A stretch of DNA of 6,470 bases from Candidatus Competibacteraceae bacterium (GCA_020445005.1 JAGRHM010000216.1:1-6470); one strand, 5' to 3'. Counted from the stretch's first letter, positions 1 through 5,193 are shown. Numbers and translations are program-made. Notes: generated by a model not told the origin, from the sequence alone.

Positions 1-182
1 TGGAAGACCCGGAGATTTTTGACAGCCTGCCGCGCTACGCCGATTGGCCAACTTTCCCGCAGATTTATATTGACAGCGAATTGGTCGGCGGTTGCGATAT
101 CACTTTGGAGCTTTATCAAAGCGGCGAGTTGCAGAGGTTGATGGAAGATGCGGTAGGCAAGGCGGAAGCGCCATCTACCTGA
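1..182 (+). CDS. grxD: Monothiol glutaredoxin, Grx4 family, C-terminal part (5' end outside window)
   Basis: The reading frame enters at the window edge; the first complete codon is at 3 and the stop is TGA 180-182, leaving 59 complete residues. They contain the second half of a monothiol glutaredoxin: YADWPTFPQIYIDSELVGG carries the cis-proline segment (WPTFPQ) and the GG-C-D glutathione-binding turn. The following helix LELYQSGELQRLM is also typical. E. coli Grx4 has the same blocks and is about 115 residues, so roughly half the gene is outside; the CGFS active site lies there and cannot be checked. Family knowledge: these cytoplasmic proteins bind a [2Fe-2S] cluster with glutathione, often with BolA partners, and act in iron-sulfur cluster delivery and iron sensing. 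The short tail KAEAPST is unremarkable. The family assignment is secure; the start, promoter and upstream partners cannot be seen. Confidence 0.93.
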   Translation, partial: EDPEIFDSLPRYADWPTFPQIYIDSELVGGCDITLELYQSGELQRLMEDAVGKAEAPST

Positions 183-200
183 GTCATGTGCAGTCATGAC

Positions 201-221
201 CAGCCCGGCGGCGCCGGGCTG
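201..221 (+). terminator. GC-rich hairpin after grxD, possible terminator
   Basis: A perfect 9-bp inverted repeat CAGCCCGGC / GCCGGGCTG with a 3-nt GGC loop starts 19 nt after the glutaredoxin stop. The position and strength suit a transcription terminator or a 3'-end-stabilising hairpin. No T-run follows (the next bases are TATGATTGC), so it is not a canonical intrinsic terminator. Because the stem is symmetrical it would also fold in RNA from the other strand. Confidence 0.5.
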
Positions 222-236
222 TATGATTGCATAATG

Positions 237-249
237 CGAAAATTTTTCG
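237..249. other. Short AT-rich palindrome, possible operator or UP-like element
   Basis: CGAAAATTTTTCG is an inverted repeat of two 6-nt arms around one T. It lies just upstream of the candidate promoter at 257-285 and could be a protein-binding site or simply an A/T-tract upstream element. I do not recognise it as the box of a named regulator, and a palindrome of this size can occur by chance. Confidence 0.2.
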
Positions 250-256
250 TGACTCC

Positions 257-285
257 CTGGAAAAATGCCTTGTGAGTGCTACAAT
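257..285 (+). promoter_or_regulatory. Candidate sigma70 promoter with extended -10
   Basis: TGCTACAAT at 277-285 matches an extended -10 (TGn plus TACAAT, five of six to TATAAT). At 17 bp spacing the -35 would be CTGGAA (257-262), a weak half match, which is acceptable when the -10 is extended. Transcription would begin near 292, just before the hairpin at 297, leaving an untranslated leader of about 155 nt before the gene at 449. That is long enough for RNA-based control. This is inferred from consensus only. Confidence 0.45.
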
Positions 286-296
286 AATCACACTCA

Positions 297-339
297 GGCC
301 ATAGCAATGGCCGTAGAATGCGCAGCCATTGCTTTGGCC
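297..339 (+). promoter_or_regulatory. Long imperfect stem-loop in the 5' leader
   Basis: GGCCATAGCAATGGC (297-311) pairs with GCCATTGCTTTGGCC (325-339) over 15 positions with one T/T mismatch, around a 13-nt loop. It begins a few bases after the predicted transcription start. The loop contains ATG 318-320, the only possible start of the Ile-rich frame, so folding would affect its initiation. A second small hairpin, TGGC 335-338 with GCCA 346-349, would compete with the 3' arm. I do not recognise this as a known riboswitch class. Confidence 0.5.
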
Positions 340-410
340 GGGTAAGCCACCGGAAAGGAGCGATCCCTCCTCTCATCATCATCATCATCATCATTATTAT
401 TATTAGATAG
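318..410 (+). CDS. Putative Ile-rich leader peptide, 30 residues, speculative
   Basis: An open frame from ATG 318 to TAG 408-410 encodes 30 residues: a basic first half (start MRSHCFGRVSHRKG), then A-I-P-P-L, ten consecutive Ile codons (six ATC then four ATT, 375-404), Arg and stop. Eleven of 30 residues are Ile. Runs of one amino acid just before a stop in a leader are the hallmark of attenuation peptides such as IlvL, ThrL and HisL. The frame ends 38 nt before the gene at 449. Against it: no Shine-Dalgarno precedes the ATG, the start is in a hairpin loop, and the Ile run coincides with a trinucleotide repeat. The downstream gene is not a recognisable isoleucine biosynthesis gene. The same repeat gives seven His and three Tyr codons in another frame that opens at TTG 329 and stops at TAG 404-406. 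Treat it as a candidate only. Confidence 0.27.
   Translation: MRSHCFGRVSHRKGAIPPLIIIIIIIIIIR
356..371 (+). promoter_or_regulatory. Small hairpin that could alternate with RBS pairing
   Basis: AGGAG (356-360) and CTCCT (367-371) pair around a 6-nt loop. The pyrimidine arm extends to CCTCCTC (366-372), which can instead pair with GAG-C-GAGG (432-439), the ribosome binding site of the gene at 449, with one bulged C. The two pairings are mutually exclusive, the geometry expected of a translational on/off switch. The pairing is visible in the sequence; its use is inferred. Confidence 0.3.
374..403 (+). repeat. Trinucleotide microsatellite (CAT)7(TAT)3
   Basis: Seven uninterrupted CAT units (374-394) are followed by three TAT units (395-403) and TAG. 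Pure trinucleotide runs of this length are uncommon in proteobacterial intergenic DNA and can change length by slippage. It lies between the candidate promoter and the start of the gene at 449. Unit changes would alter the spacing of leader RNA elements without shifting a leader reading frame, changing only the number of Ile (or His) codons. Confidence 0.9.
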
Positions 411-435
411 GCTGGTCCCCACGCCACGGTCGAGC

Positions 436-442
436 GAGGTGA
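436..442 (+). promoter_or_regulatory. Ribosome binding site of the 449 gene
   Basis: GAGGTGA lies 6 nt before ATG 449, a strong Shine-Dalgarno with near-ideal spacing that fixes the start. It is also the segment that could be masked by CCTCCTC at 366-372. Confidence 0.8.
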
Positions 443-448
443 AATATT

Positions 449-913
449 ATGTCCAGTGTTTTGCAGCAAATCGCCGAGCAATTCGAGTGCATCGATCCTG
501 ACAAGGCGAATGAGTTGCGTCGGATCGAACAGGTTTACACTCATTTTGGTTTTGATGACAATAATATCGCACAAGGCAGCGATCAGGAAGGCGCTACCCG
601 TCGTATGCTCCACTATCTGCCGCGGATGGCGCGTATGAAAGATTTTCGACTCTACCGGATTGGCGTCGGCGAGCAGAAAAATGGTGGTTATGCGCACCAG
701 GCGGTCGCTTTACTTGACGCCCACCACTTGCCGACGCCGGGCAACACCCTGGCCGTGCTAGACCCGATTGGAACGGAGGCCTCCACTCCAGCCGCAAGCG
801 ATGAAACCTCCCATCAATACTTTTTTGAAGTCTGGCAGACCTTGCAGCACCATTATGGCCATGGCTGCGCGTTGATTCCCGATTATCAGACATCAAAGCA
901 GTCTAAACCTTAA
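449..913 (+). CDS. Conserved-looking hypothetical protein, 154 aa
   Basis: I do not recognise this protein. The start is firm (GAGGTGA 6 nt upstream) and the stop is TAA 911-913. It is soluble in character: no signal peptide, no membrane segment, a mostly helical first third (SVLQQIAEQFECIDPDKANELRR) and a charged middle (YLPRMARMKDFRLYRIGVGEQ, about 56-76). A more hydrophobic stretch follows (AHQAVALLDAHHLPTPGNTLAVLD, about 82-105). After a low-complexity linker rich in Thr, Ala and Ser (109-121), the end is aromatic and His-rich (HQYFFEVWQTLQHHYGHGC, 122-140). Nine His and two Cys in 154 residues leave room for metal binding, but no motif is recognisable. Codon use resembles the neighbouring genes, supporting a real native gene. 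It lies between grxD and prmC, with 266 nt of structured leader upstream, suggesting independent and possibly post-transcriptional control. No function is proposed. Confidence 0.8.
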   Translation: MSSVLQQIAEQFECIDPDKANELRRIEQVYTHFGFDDNNIAQGSDQEGATRRMLHYLPRMARMKDFRLYRIGVGEQKNGGYAHQAVALLDAHHLPTPGNTLAVLDPIGTEASTPAASDETSHQYFFEVWQTLQHHYGHGCALIPDYQTSKQSKP

Positions 914-947
914 CCGCTGCTGCGCTTTACTCCAGCTTGTCACGTCT

Positions 948-990
948 AAACCCCTCTCCCCCAAACCCCTCTCCCGCAAGCAGGAGAGGG
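948..990. repeat. C-rich intergenic repeat with direct and inverted parts
   Basis: AAACCCCTCTCCC occurs twice (948-960 and 963-975). The second copy continues into a hairpin, CCCTCTCC (967-974) with GGAGAGGG (983-990), closed by a GC-rich loop containing GCAAGC. I have a general recollection of similar CCCTCTCCC-GCAAGC-GGGAGAGG elements as dispersed intergenic repeats in many proteobacterial genomes. Here it lies between the stop of the 449 gene and prmC, where it could stabilise or end the upstream message. A run of seven T (1010-1016) follows 20 nt later, too far for a standard intrinsic terminator. Confidence 0.65.
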
Positions 991-1036
991 AAGTGAATGT
1001 CATGGCGACTTTTTTTGAGCACTGCTGCTAACACGC

Positions 1037-1894
1037 TTGACTGAAAAGACGACTCCTACTCTCCAGAAACTGTTAAGCGATGCTACCCAACAACTGGCTG
1101 GAGTCAGCGCATCCCCGCGCCTGGACGCCGAAGTATTGCTGGCGGCGGCGCTCGACCGGCCTCGCAGCTATCTCCATGCTTGGCCAGAACAAGCGCTGGA
1201 GCCTCAGCAAGCGGCACGCTTCGCGGCTTGGCTGAAGCGACGGCAGGCCGACGAACCGGTCGCCTATCTTCTTGGTCGCCGGGAATTCTGGTCGCTGGAA
1301 CTGGAAGTGACCTCGGACACCCTGATTCCGCGTCCTGAAACCGAGTTGCTGGTGGAACTGGCGCTGGAGCAGTTGCCGACGCATGGCGCGATCCAGGTGG
1401 CGGATCTCGGTGCTGGAAGCGGTGCGATTGCTTTAGCGCTGGCGGTGGAGCGACCGCAAGCGCATGTGGTCGCTACGGATAGCAGTCTTGCGGCCCTGGC
1501 CGTTGCCCGGCGCAATGCGCAACGCCTGCACATCGCCAACGTCGAGTTTCGTCAGGGCGACTGGTGTACGGCGCTCGCCGGCGAACGCTTTGACCTCATC
1601 GCCGCTAATCCTCCCTATATTGCCGCTACCGATCCTGGTTGGCGGGGAGGCGCGTTGCGCTTTGAGCCGGTGGCGGCGCTGGTGGCGGGCAGGGACGGGC
1701 TGGACGCCCTGCGCGTGATTATCGCCCAAGCGCCCCACTGCCTGAAGCCCGGTGGCTGGCTGCTGGTGGAACACGGCTACGATCAAGGTGAAACAGTACC
1801 CCTGCTACTATCGGAACGCGGTTTCAGCAAGGTGAGCGATCATCGGGACACGGCGGGATTGCCCCGAACAGCGTGTGCGCGCTGGATGGGTTGA
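1037..1894 (+). CDS. prmC: Release factor glutamine N5-methyltransferase PrmC (HemK)
   Basis: PrmC transfers a methyl group from S-adenosylmethionine to the glutamine of the GGQ motif in release factors RF1 and RF2, raising termination efficiency. The 285-residue product has the full architecture. A helical N-terminal substrate-recognition domain (about 1-75) leads to a linker with REFWSLELEV (82-91) and IPRPETE (97-103). The class I methyltransferase fold follows, with the SAM loop DLGAGSGA (123-130), an acidic residue after strand 2 (ATD, 146-148) and the catalytic NPPY (191-194) that holds the target glutamine. RFEP and the C-terminal VEHGYDQGE also match E. coli PrmC, which is of similar length. 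The start is TTG 1037; it gives the expected N-terminus, but no clear Shine-Dalgarno precedes it, so the start is less sure than the identity. prmC often follows prfA, but no prfA lies upstream here, so it is detached from that arrangement. Confidence 0.96.
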   Translation: MTEKTTPTLQKLLSDATQQLAGVSASPRLDAEVLLAAALDRPRSYLHAWPEQALEPQQAARFAAWLKRRQADEPVAYLLGRREFWSLELEVTSDTLIPRPETELLVELALEQLPTHGAIQVADLGAGSGAIALALAVERPQAHVVATDSSLAALAVARRNAQRLHIANVEFRQGDWCTALAGERFDLIAANPPYIAATDPGWRGGALRFEPVAALVAGRDGLDALRVIIAQAPHCLKPGGWLLVEHGYDQGETVPLLLSERGFSKVSDHRDTAGLPRTACARWMG

Positions 1895-1919
1895 ACAGGC
1901 GTGAATAAACAGCTACTTT

Positions 1920-1928
1920 TGTTATAAC
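1920..1928 (+). promoter_or_regulatory. Candidate extended -10 for the HMA-like gene
   Basis: TGTTATAAC matches the extended -10 pattern (TGn plus TATAAC, five of six). It lies in the 76-nt gap after prmC, about 40 nt before the start at 1971. I see no convincing -35 at normal spacing. It suggests the HMA-like gene can be transcribed separately from prmC. Confidence 0.35.
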
Positions 1929-1970
1929 GATATGCCTTGAACGGGTTCAGCAGTCGTCGAAGGGGGCGTC

Positions 1971-2381
1971 ATGCGCACCGATACTGGAGAGCTGTACAAG
2001 AGCCGCATCATTCAATTTTGTCGCTTTCATCCTGAGCCGGAACAGGCGTACTCGGCGGCAAGGTGGTTGAGGGAAATAGCCGGTATTGAATCCGTCTGGC
2101 AAGCTTCGCCTCTGGCGGTGGAAGTCGTTTATGACCTGCGCCAGGTCACTCTGGAATGCATTGAGTGCGCTCTGACGGAACTCGGTTATCATCTCGATAA
2201 CAGCCTGCTGTGCAAGCTGAAGCGCGCCCTGTTTTACTACACAGAGGACACCCAGCGTGAAAACCTGGCGATCACTCAGGAATGTCAGATTACACAACAG
2301 GAAGTATTCATTAACCGCTATCAGCATCTTACTCACGGCTGCCGCGATCCACAGCCGGAATATTGGCGAGAGTATCAATAG
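1971..2381 (+). CDS. Small HMA-like ferredoxin-fold protein, 136 aa, lacking the metal loop
   Basis: The start ATG 1971 has a strong purine-rich Shine-Dalgarno (AAGGGGG, 1960-1966). Residues about 11-77 follow the pattern of a heavy-metal-associated domain: a first strand (SRIIQFCRFH), a helix ending in LREIAGIESV (33-42), strands around LAVEVVYD (48-55) and a second helix ending in LTELGYHL (68-75). These match the usual LxxLxGVxxV, VxYD and LxxxGY signatures of copper-chaperone-like domains. The MxCxxC metal loop expected after strand 1 is absent (FHPEPEQ is there instead). The only CxxC, C63-I-E-C66, is in helix 2, which is not the family's binding site. The C-terminal tail (about 80-136) is charged and distinctive, with LKRALFYYTEDTQRENL and HGCRD before the end, and no membrane segment. 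A protein-protein or regulatory role is more likely than classic metal transfer, but that is inference. The last 7 nt overlap the tail of the ATPase gene on the other strand. Confidence 0.75.
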   Translation: MRTDTGELYKSRIIQFCRFHPEPEQAYSAARWLREIAGIESVWQASPLAVEVVYDLRQVTLECIECALTELGYHLDNSLLCKLKRALFYYTEDTQRENLAITQECQITQQEVFINRYQHLTHGCRDPQPEYWREYQ

Positions 2382-3514
2382 CGCGCGTCGCAACCGGCGA
2401 CGCCATGATCGAGCGCAAGGCCGGCAGCGTCGAACAAGTGCAAATGGGCCGGGCTTAGAAGTAGACGCAGCATTTCACCTTTATGGAAGGCGCGCATGCC
2501 CGACAGACGCATGACGGCGACCGGCGCGGGCGGCGCCAAACTGTCGATATGCAGGTATAACAAGGTTTCATGGCCCAGGTATTCAGCATCCTGCACGGTG
2601 GTCCGCAGCCCTTCATCCATCTCGGTAGCTAGATGCAGATGCTCAGGGCGGATACCGATGCTGAGCGGCGTTTCCAGCCATTGCCGCCAGAGCGCCACGG
2701 TCGCAGCGGATACCGCCAGCGGCAGGCTTTGTTTGCCGATGCGCAGGCGCAACCGCTCCTCGCTGGTCCCGGTTAGCTGCGCCGGAAGCAGGTTCATTGG
2801 CGGATTGCCGATGAACCCGGCCACGAAAGTATTGGCGGGTCGTTCGTACAGTTCCTGTGGGGATGCGCTTTGTTGCAGGCGGCCATGATCCAGCACAACG
2901 ACGCGCTGCCCCAGGGTCATGGCCTCCGCTTGATCGTGGGTAACGTAGAGCGTGGTGGCGCTGGTTCGCGCCAACAGGTCGCTGATCTCGGCGCGGATCT
3001 GCACCCGCAGACGGGCGTCCAGGTTGGACAACGGTTCATCCATCAGGAAGACGGCGGGTTGCCGCACCAGCGCCCGTCCCATCGCGACCCGTTGTCGCTG
3101 CCCGCCAGACAGTTGCCGGGGCAGGCGGTCGAGCAAACCATTGAGACTAAGCAGATCTGTGACCCAGTGAACCTGCCGTTCAATTTCGACGCGGGGCAGG
3201 TTGCGCATTTTCAAGGGGAATTCCAGATTCCGTCGCACGCTCATGTGCGGATAGAGCGCATAGTCCTGGAAAACCATGGCAACATTACGCTGTTGTGGTG
3301 ACTGATAGTTGACAACCTCGCCGCCGATGGACAACTGGCCATGCGTTGGCGTTTCCAAACCGGCCAACAAGCGCAGCAAAGTGGATTTACCGCAGCCGGA
3401 GGGACCGACCAGCGCCACCCGTTCGCCGTCGGCGATAGCGAGGCTGAAGTCCATAATAGCCTGCGTCCCGCCTGGATAGGTTTTGTCGATATTCGTAAAT
3501 GCAATATTGGCCAT
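2375..3514 (-). CDS. ABC transporter ATP-binding protein, CUT1 UgpC/MalK-like, 379 aa
   Basis: This cytoplasmic ATPase would power an importer for a sugar, sugar-phosphate or polyol. All motifs are intact: Walker A GPSGCGKST (37-45), Q-loop VFQDYALYPHM (81-91), signature LSGGQRQR (135-142), Walker B VFLMDEP (155-161), D-loop SNLD (163-166) and switch His193 in VTHD. A C-terminal regulatory region of MalK/UgpC type follows, with FIGNPPMNLL (234-243) and the TOBE-domain GIRPEH (287-292). Length fits the family (about 355-390). I chose ATG at 3512-3514, giving MANIAFTNIDKTY, because the family begins there and AGGT sits just upstream. An in-frame extension to 3634 adds 40 non-homologous residues inside the divergent trkH. 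No permease or binding protein is visible, so it may be an orphan shared ATPase or the end of an operon split elsewhere. UgpC is the closest name by resemblance, but the substrate cannot be fixed; glycerol 3-phosphate is not established. Confidence 0.93.
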   Translation of the reverse strand: MANIAFTNIDKTYPGGTQAIMDFSLAIADGERVALVGPSGCGKSTLLRLLAGLETPTHGQLSIGGEVVNYQSPQQRNVAMVFQDYALYPHMSVRRNLEFPLKMRNLPRVEIERQVHWVTDLLSLNGLLDRLPRQLSGGQRQRVAMGRALVRQPAVFLMDEPLSNLDARLRVQIRAEISDLLARTSATTLYVTHDQAEAMTLGQRVVVLDHGRLQQSASPQELYERPANTFVAGFIGNPPMNLLPAQLTGTSEERLRLRIGKQSLPLAVSAATVALWRQWLETPLSIGIRPEHLHLATEMDEGLRTTVQDAEYLGHETLLYLHIDSLAPPAPVAVMRLSGMRAFHKGEMLRLLLSPAHLHLFDAAGLALDHGVAGCDARY

Positions 3515-3551
3515 ATTTCGACCTACTGACCAATGACTATCAGGATACTTG
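3515..3551. promoter_or_regulatory. Compact divergent intergenic region between ABC ATPase and trkH
   Basis: Only 37 bp separate two divergent start codons. Each carries its ribosome binding site here (AGGT on the minus strand; AGGA on the plus strand). There is no room for two separate promoters, so at least one must lie inside the opposite gene's 5' coding region. I found no convincing -35/-10 pair in either direction. Confidence 0.5.
3542..3545 (+). promoter_or_regulatory. Ribosome binding site selecting the trkH start
   Basis: AGGA lies 6 nt before ATG 3552. The in-frame TTG one codon earlier (3549) is less well spaced and a weaker start codon, so ATG 3552 is preferred. Confidence 0.6.
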
Positions 3552-5135
3552 ATGAGTGAGCAAACTGCGCAGGGTGGAAGCAGCGCGAGCCAGTCCTTGG
3601 GTGATGAACACACCGCCCGCAATGAATCGACCACCGAGCACTGGGGTGAGGGACTATTGCAGCGACCCGCCTACCGGCGTTCATCTTTTAAGACCTGGCT
3701 GTACATGGTGGGATTGCTGCTCATGTTGTTTAGCGCCACTCTGCTGCCGCCCATGGGGGTCGCCTGGTGGTATGACGGCGCTGGAGTGGTTTTGCCGTTT
3801 GCGGAAGCCTTGGGAGCTACCCTGGGATTGGGGTTACTCTGCTGGTTGCCGGTATGCCGGTTCAAAATCGATTTACGCAATCGCGATGGTTTCATTCTAG
3901 TGGTCGTGTTTTGGGTGCTGTCATCATTGCTAGGCGCGTTGCCGTTCATTTTATCCGACCAGCCGGAAATCCGCTTTGTCGATGCGGTATTCGAAACGGT
4001 TTCCGGTTTAACCACGACCGGCGCGTCGGTTCTTTCTGGATTGGATACCATGCCCCGAGCCATCCTGTACTATCGAGCGCAACTGCATTTCCTGGGTGGA
4101 ATTGGCATCGTGGTGTTGGCGGTTGCCTTATTGCCCATGTTAGGCATCGGTGGGATGCAGCTTTATCGGGCATCTACGCCGGGACCGATGAAAGATGAAA
4201 AACTGACGCCGCGCATCACCGAAACCGCCAAAAACCTGTGGTACATCTATGTCGGACTAAATTTTTTATGTTTCCTGGCCTATTGGTTGGCGGGGATGAG
4301 TCCCTTCGACGCGGTTTGTTACAGCTTTACCACCGTGGCGCTAGGCGGTTTCGCACCCCATGACGCCAGCATTGGCCATTTCCAGAATCCCATAATGGAA
4401 TGGGTCACTATTGCTTTCATGCTGGTAGCGATGGTCAATTTTGCCTTGTACTTTCTGGCCTGGCGTTTGCGAAGTTTAAGCGCCGTGTACCACGATCCTG
4501 AATTCCGATTTTGCATGAAAGTAGTTGCAGGTATTCTTGCGCTCACCTGTCTGCATTTATATCTGGATGGAGAAGGATGGTCGACCTCCATTCATCTGGG
4601 CGCATTTCAGGGTATTTCGATTATTAGCGGTACGGGCCTGGTCACCGCCGGCTACCCCGCCCAAGAGTACTGGCCAGCATTTGTCCCTCTGTTATTGCTA
4701 CTGGGCAGTTTCTTTGGCGGTTGCGTGGGCTCCACCTGCGGCGGTATCAAAGCCATCCGCTTTTTATTGCTCTACAAGCAGAGTGTGCGCGAAAGTCGTC
4801 TCCTGGTCCGACCGACGGCGCAGATCGCGGTTAAACTGGGCGACCATCCCATTCCTGACCGGATTATGCAAGCTGTTTGGGGATTTTATTATCTGTATAT
4901 TTTATGTTACTGCGCCTTCTCATTGGCGCTGGCGGCAACCGGCGTTGATCTGGTGACAGCGTTCGGCACGACGGCAGCGTGCCTGAATAACATGGGCGTT
5001 GGCCTGGGTGAGACCGCGGGCGGTTTCAGTGTGTTGAACGACCGGGCAACCTGGCTGATGTCGCTGGCCATGTTGGTGGGTCGGTTAGAAGTGTTTCCGT
5101 TATTGTTGCTGTTTTTGCCGGATTTCTGGAAATAA
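3552..5135 (+). CDS. trkH: Potassium uptake protein TrkH, first tandem copy, 527 aa
   Basis: This is an inner-membrane, ion-conducting subunit of a Trk system, which takes up K+ together with a cytoplasmic nucleotide-binding TrkA ring. The protein has the four membrane-pore-membrane repeats of the SKT superfamily. Pore-loop filters are visible at TTTGAS (about 154-159), TTVALGGF (260-267), SGTGLVTAGY (359-368) and NNMGVGLG (479-486). Between loops 3 and 4 is the conserved GGCVGSTCGGIKAIR (389-403), matching the TrkH family. At 527 residues it exceeds E. coli TrkH (483), mainly through a hydrophilic N-terminal extension of about 45 residues rich in Ser, Glu and Thr before the first membrane segment (LYMVGLLLMLFSATLL). 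It precedes a second copy by 58 nt on the same strand. No trkA is in the window. Potassium selectivity is inferred from family membership. Confidence 0.95.
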   Translation: MSEQTAQGGSSASQSLGDEHTARNESTTEHWGEGLLQRPAYRRSSFKTWLYMVGLLLMLFSATLLPPMGVAWWYDGAGVVLPFAEALGATLGLGLLCWLPVCRFKIDLRNRDGFILVVVFWVLSSLLGALPFILSDQPEIRFVDAVFETVSGLTTTGASVLSGLDTMPRAILYYRAQLHFLGGIGIVVLAVALLPMLGIGGMQLYRASTPGPMKDEKLTPRITETAKNLWYIYVGLNFLCFLAYWLAGMSPFDAVCYSFTTVALGGFAPHDASIGHFQNPIMEWVTIAFMLVAMVNFALYFLAWRLRSLSAVYHDPEFRFCMKVVAGILALTCLHLYLDGEGWSTSIHLGAFQGISIISGTGLVTAGYPAQEYWPAFVPLLLLLGSFFGGCVGSTCGGIKAIRFLLLYKQSVRESRLLVRPTAQIAVKLGDHPIPDRIMQAVWGFYYLYILCYCAFSLALAATGVDLVTAFGTTAACLNNMGVGLGETAGGFSVLNDRATWLMSLAMLVGRLEVFPLLLLFLPDFWK

Positions 5136-5155
5136 GCTTTTAAATTTTAATGACG

Positions 5156-5161
5156 TATAAT
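5156..5161 (+). promoter_or_regulatory. Perfect -10 hexamer in the gap between the two trkH copies
   Basis: TATAAT occurs exactly in the AT-rich 58-nt spacer (5136-5193), 32 nt before ATG 5194. At 15-18 bp upstream I see only a poor -35 (around AAGCTT/GCTTTT, 5134-5140). If it works, the second copy can be expressed independently. The spacer has no clear hairpin, so readthrough from the first copy is also possible. Confidence 0.4.
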
Positions 5162-5193
5162 CGATAAATTCAAATCACCTCAAGATAATAGCA

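Noticed and set aside
329..406. Frame from TTG 329 encoding seven His and three Tyr codons, resembling a HisL-type leader
   Set aside because: It has a TTG start without a ribosome binding site and no his gene downstream; it is an alternative reading of the same microsatellite, mentioned but not annotated as a gene.
297..440. Known riboswitch (cobalamin, cyclic-di-GMP, guanidine, FMN)
   Set aside because: Short fragments such as AAGCCACCGG and CTGGTCC recall parts of known aptamers, but the full conserved cores are absent.
194..697. Minus-strand open frame of 167 codons containing a run of seven Met
   Set aside because: It is antisense to the well-supported gene at 449-913, the Met run is only the complement of the CAT repeat, and the composition looks random.
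999..1016. Intrinsic terminator GTC-ATGGC-GAC followed by seven T
   Set aside because: The T-run is good, but the stem is only 3 bp and the stronger hairpin (967-990) is 20 nt away.
2870..3301. Plus-strand open frame of 143 codons inside the ATPase gene
   Set aside because: It is the complement of a gene with intact, conserved motifs; its Gln/Arg-rich product is typical of an antisense shadow.
3515..3634. N-terminal extension of the ABC ATPase by 40 residues
   Set aside because: The extra residues have no family similarity and overlap the divergent trkH coding region; the conserved N-terminus starts at the ATG at 3512-3514.
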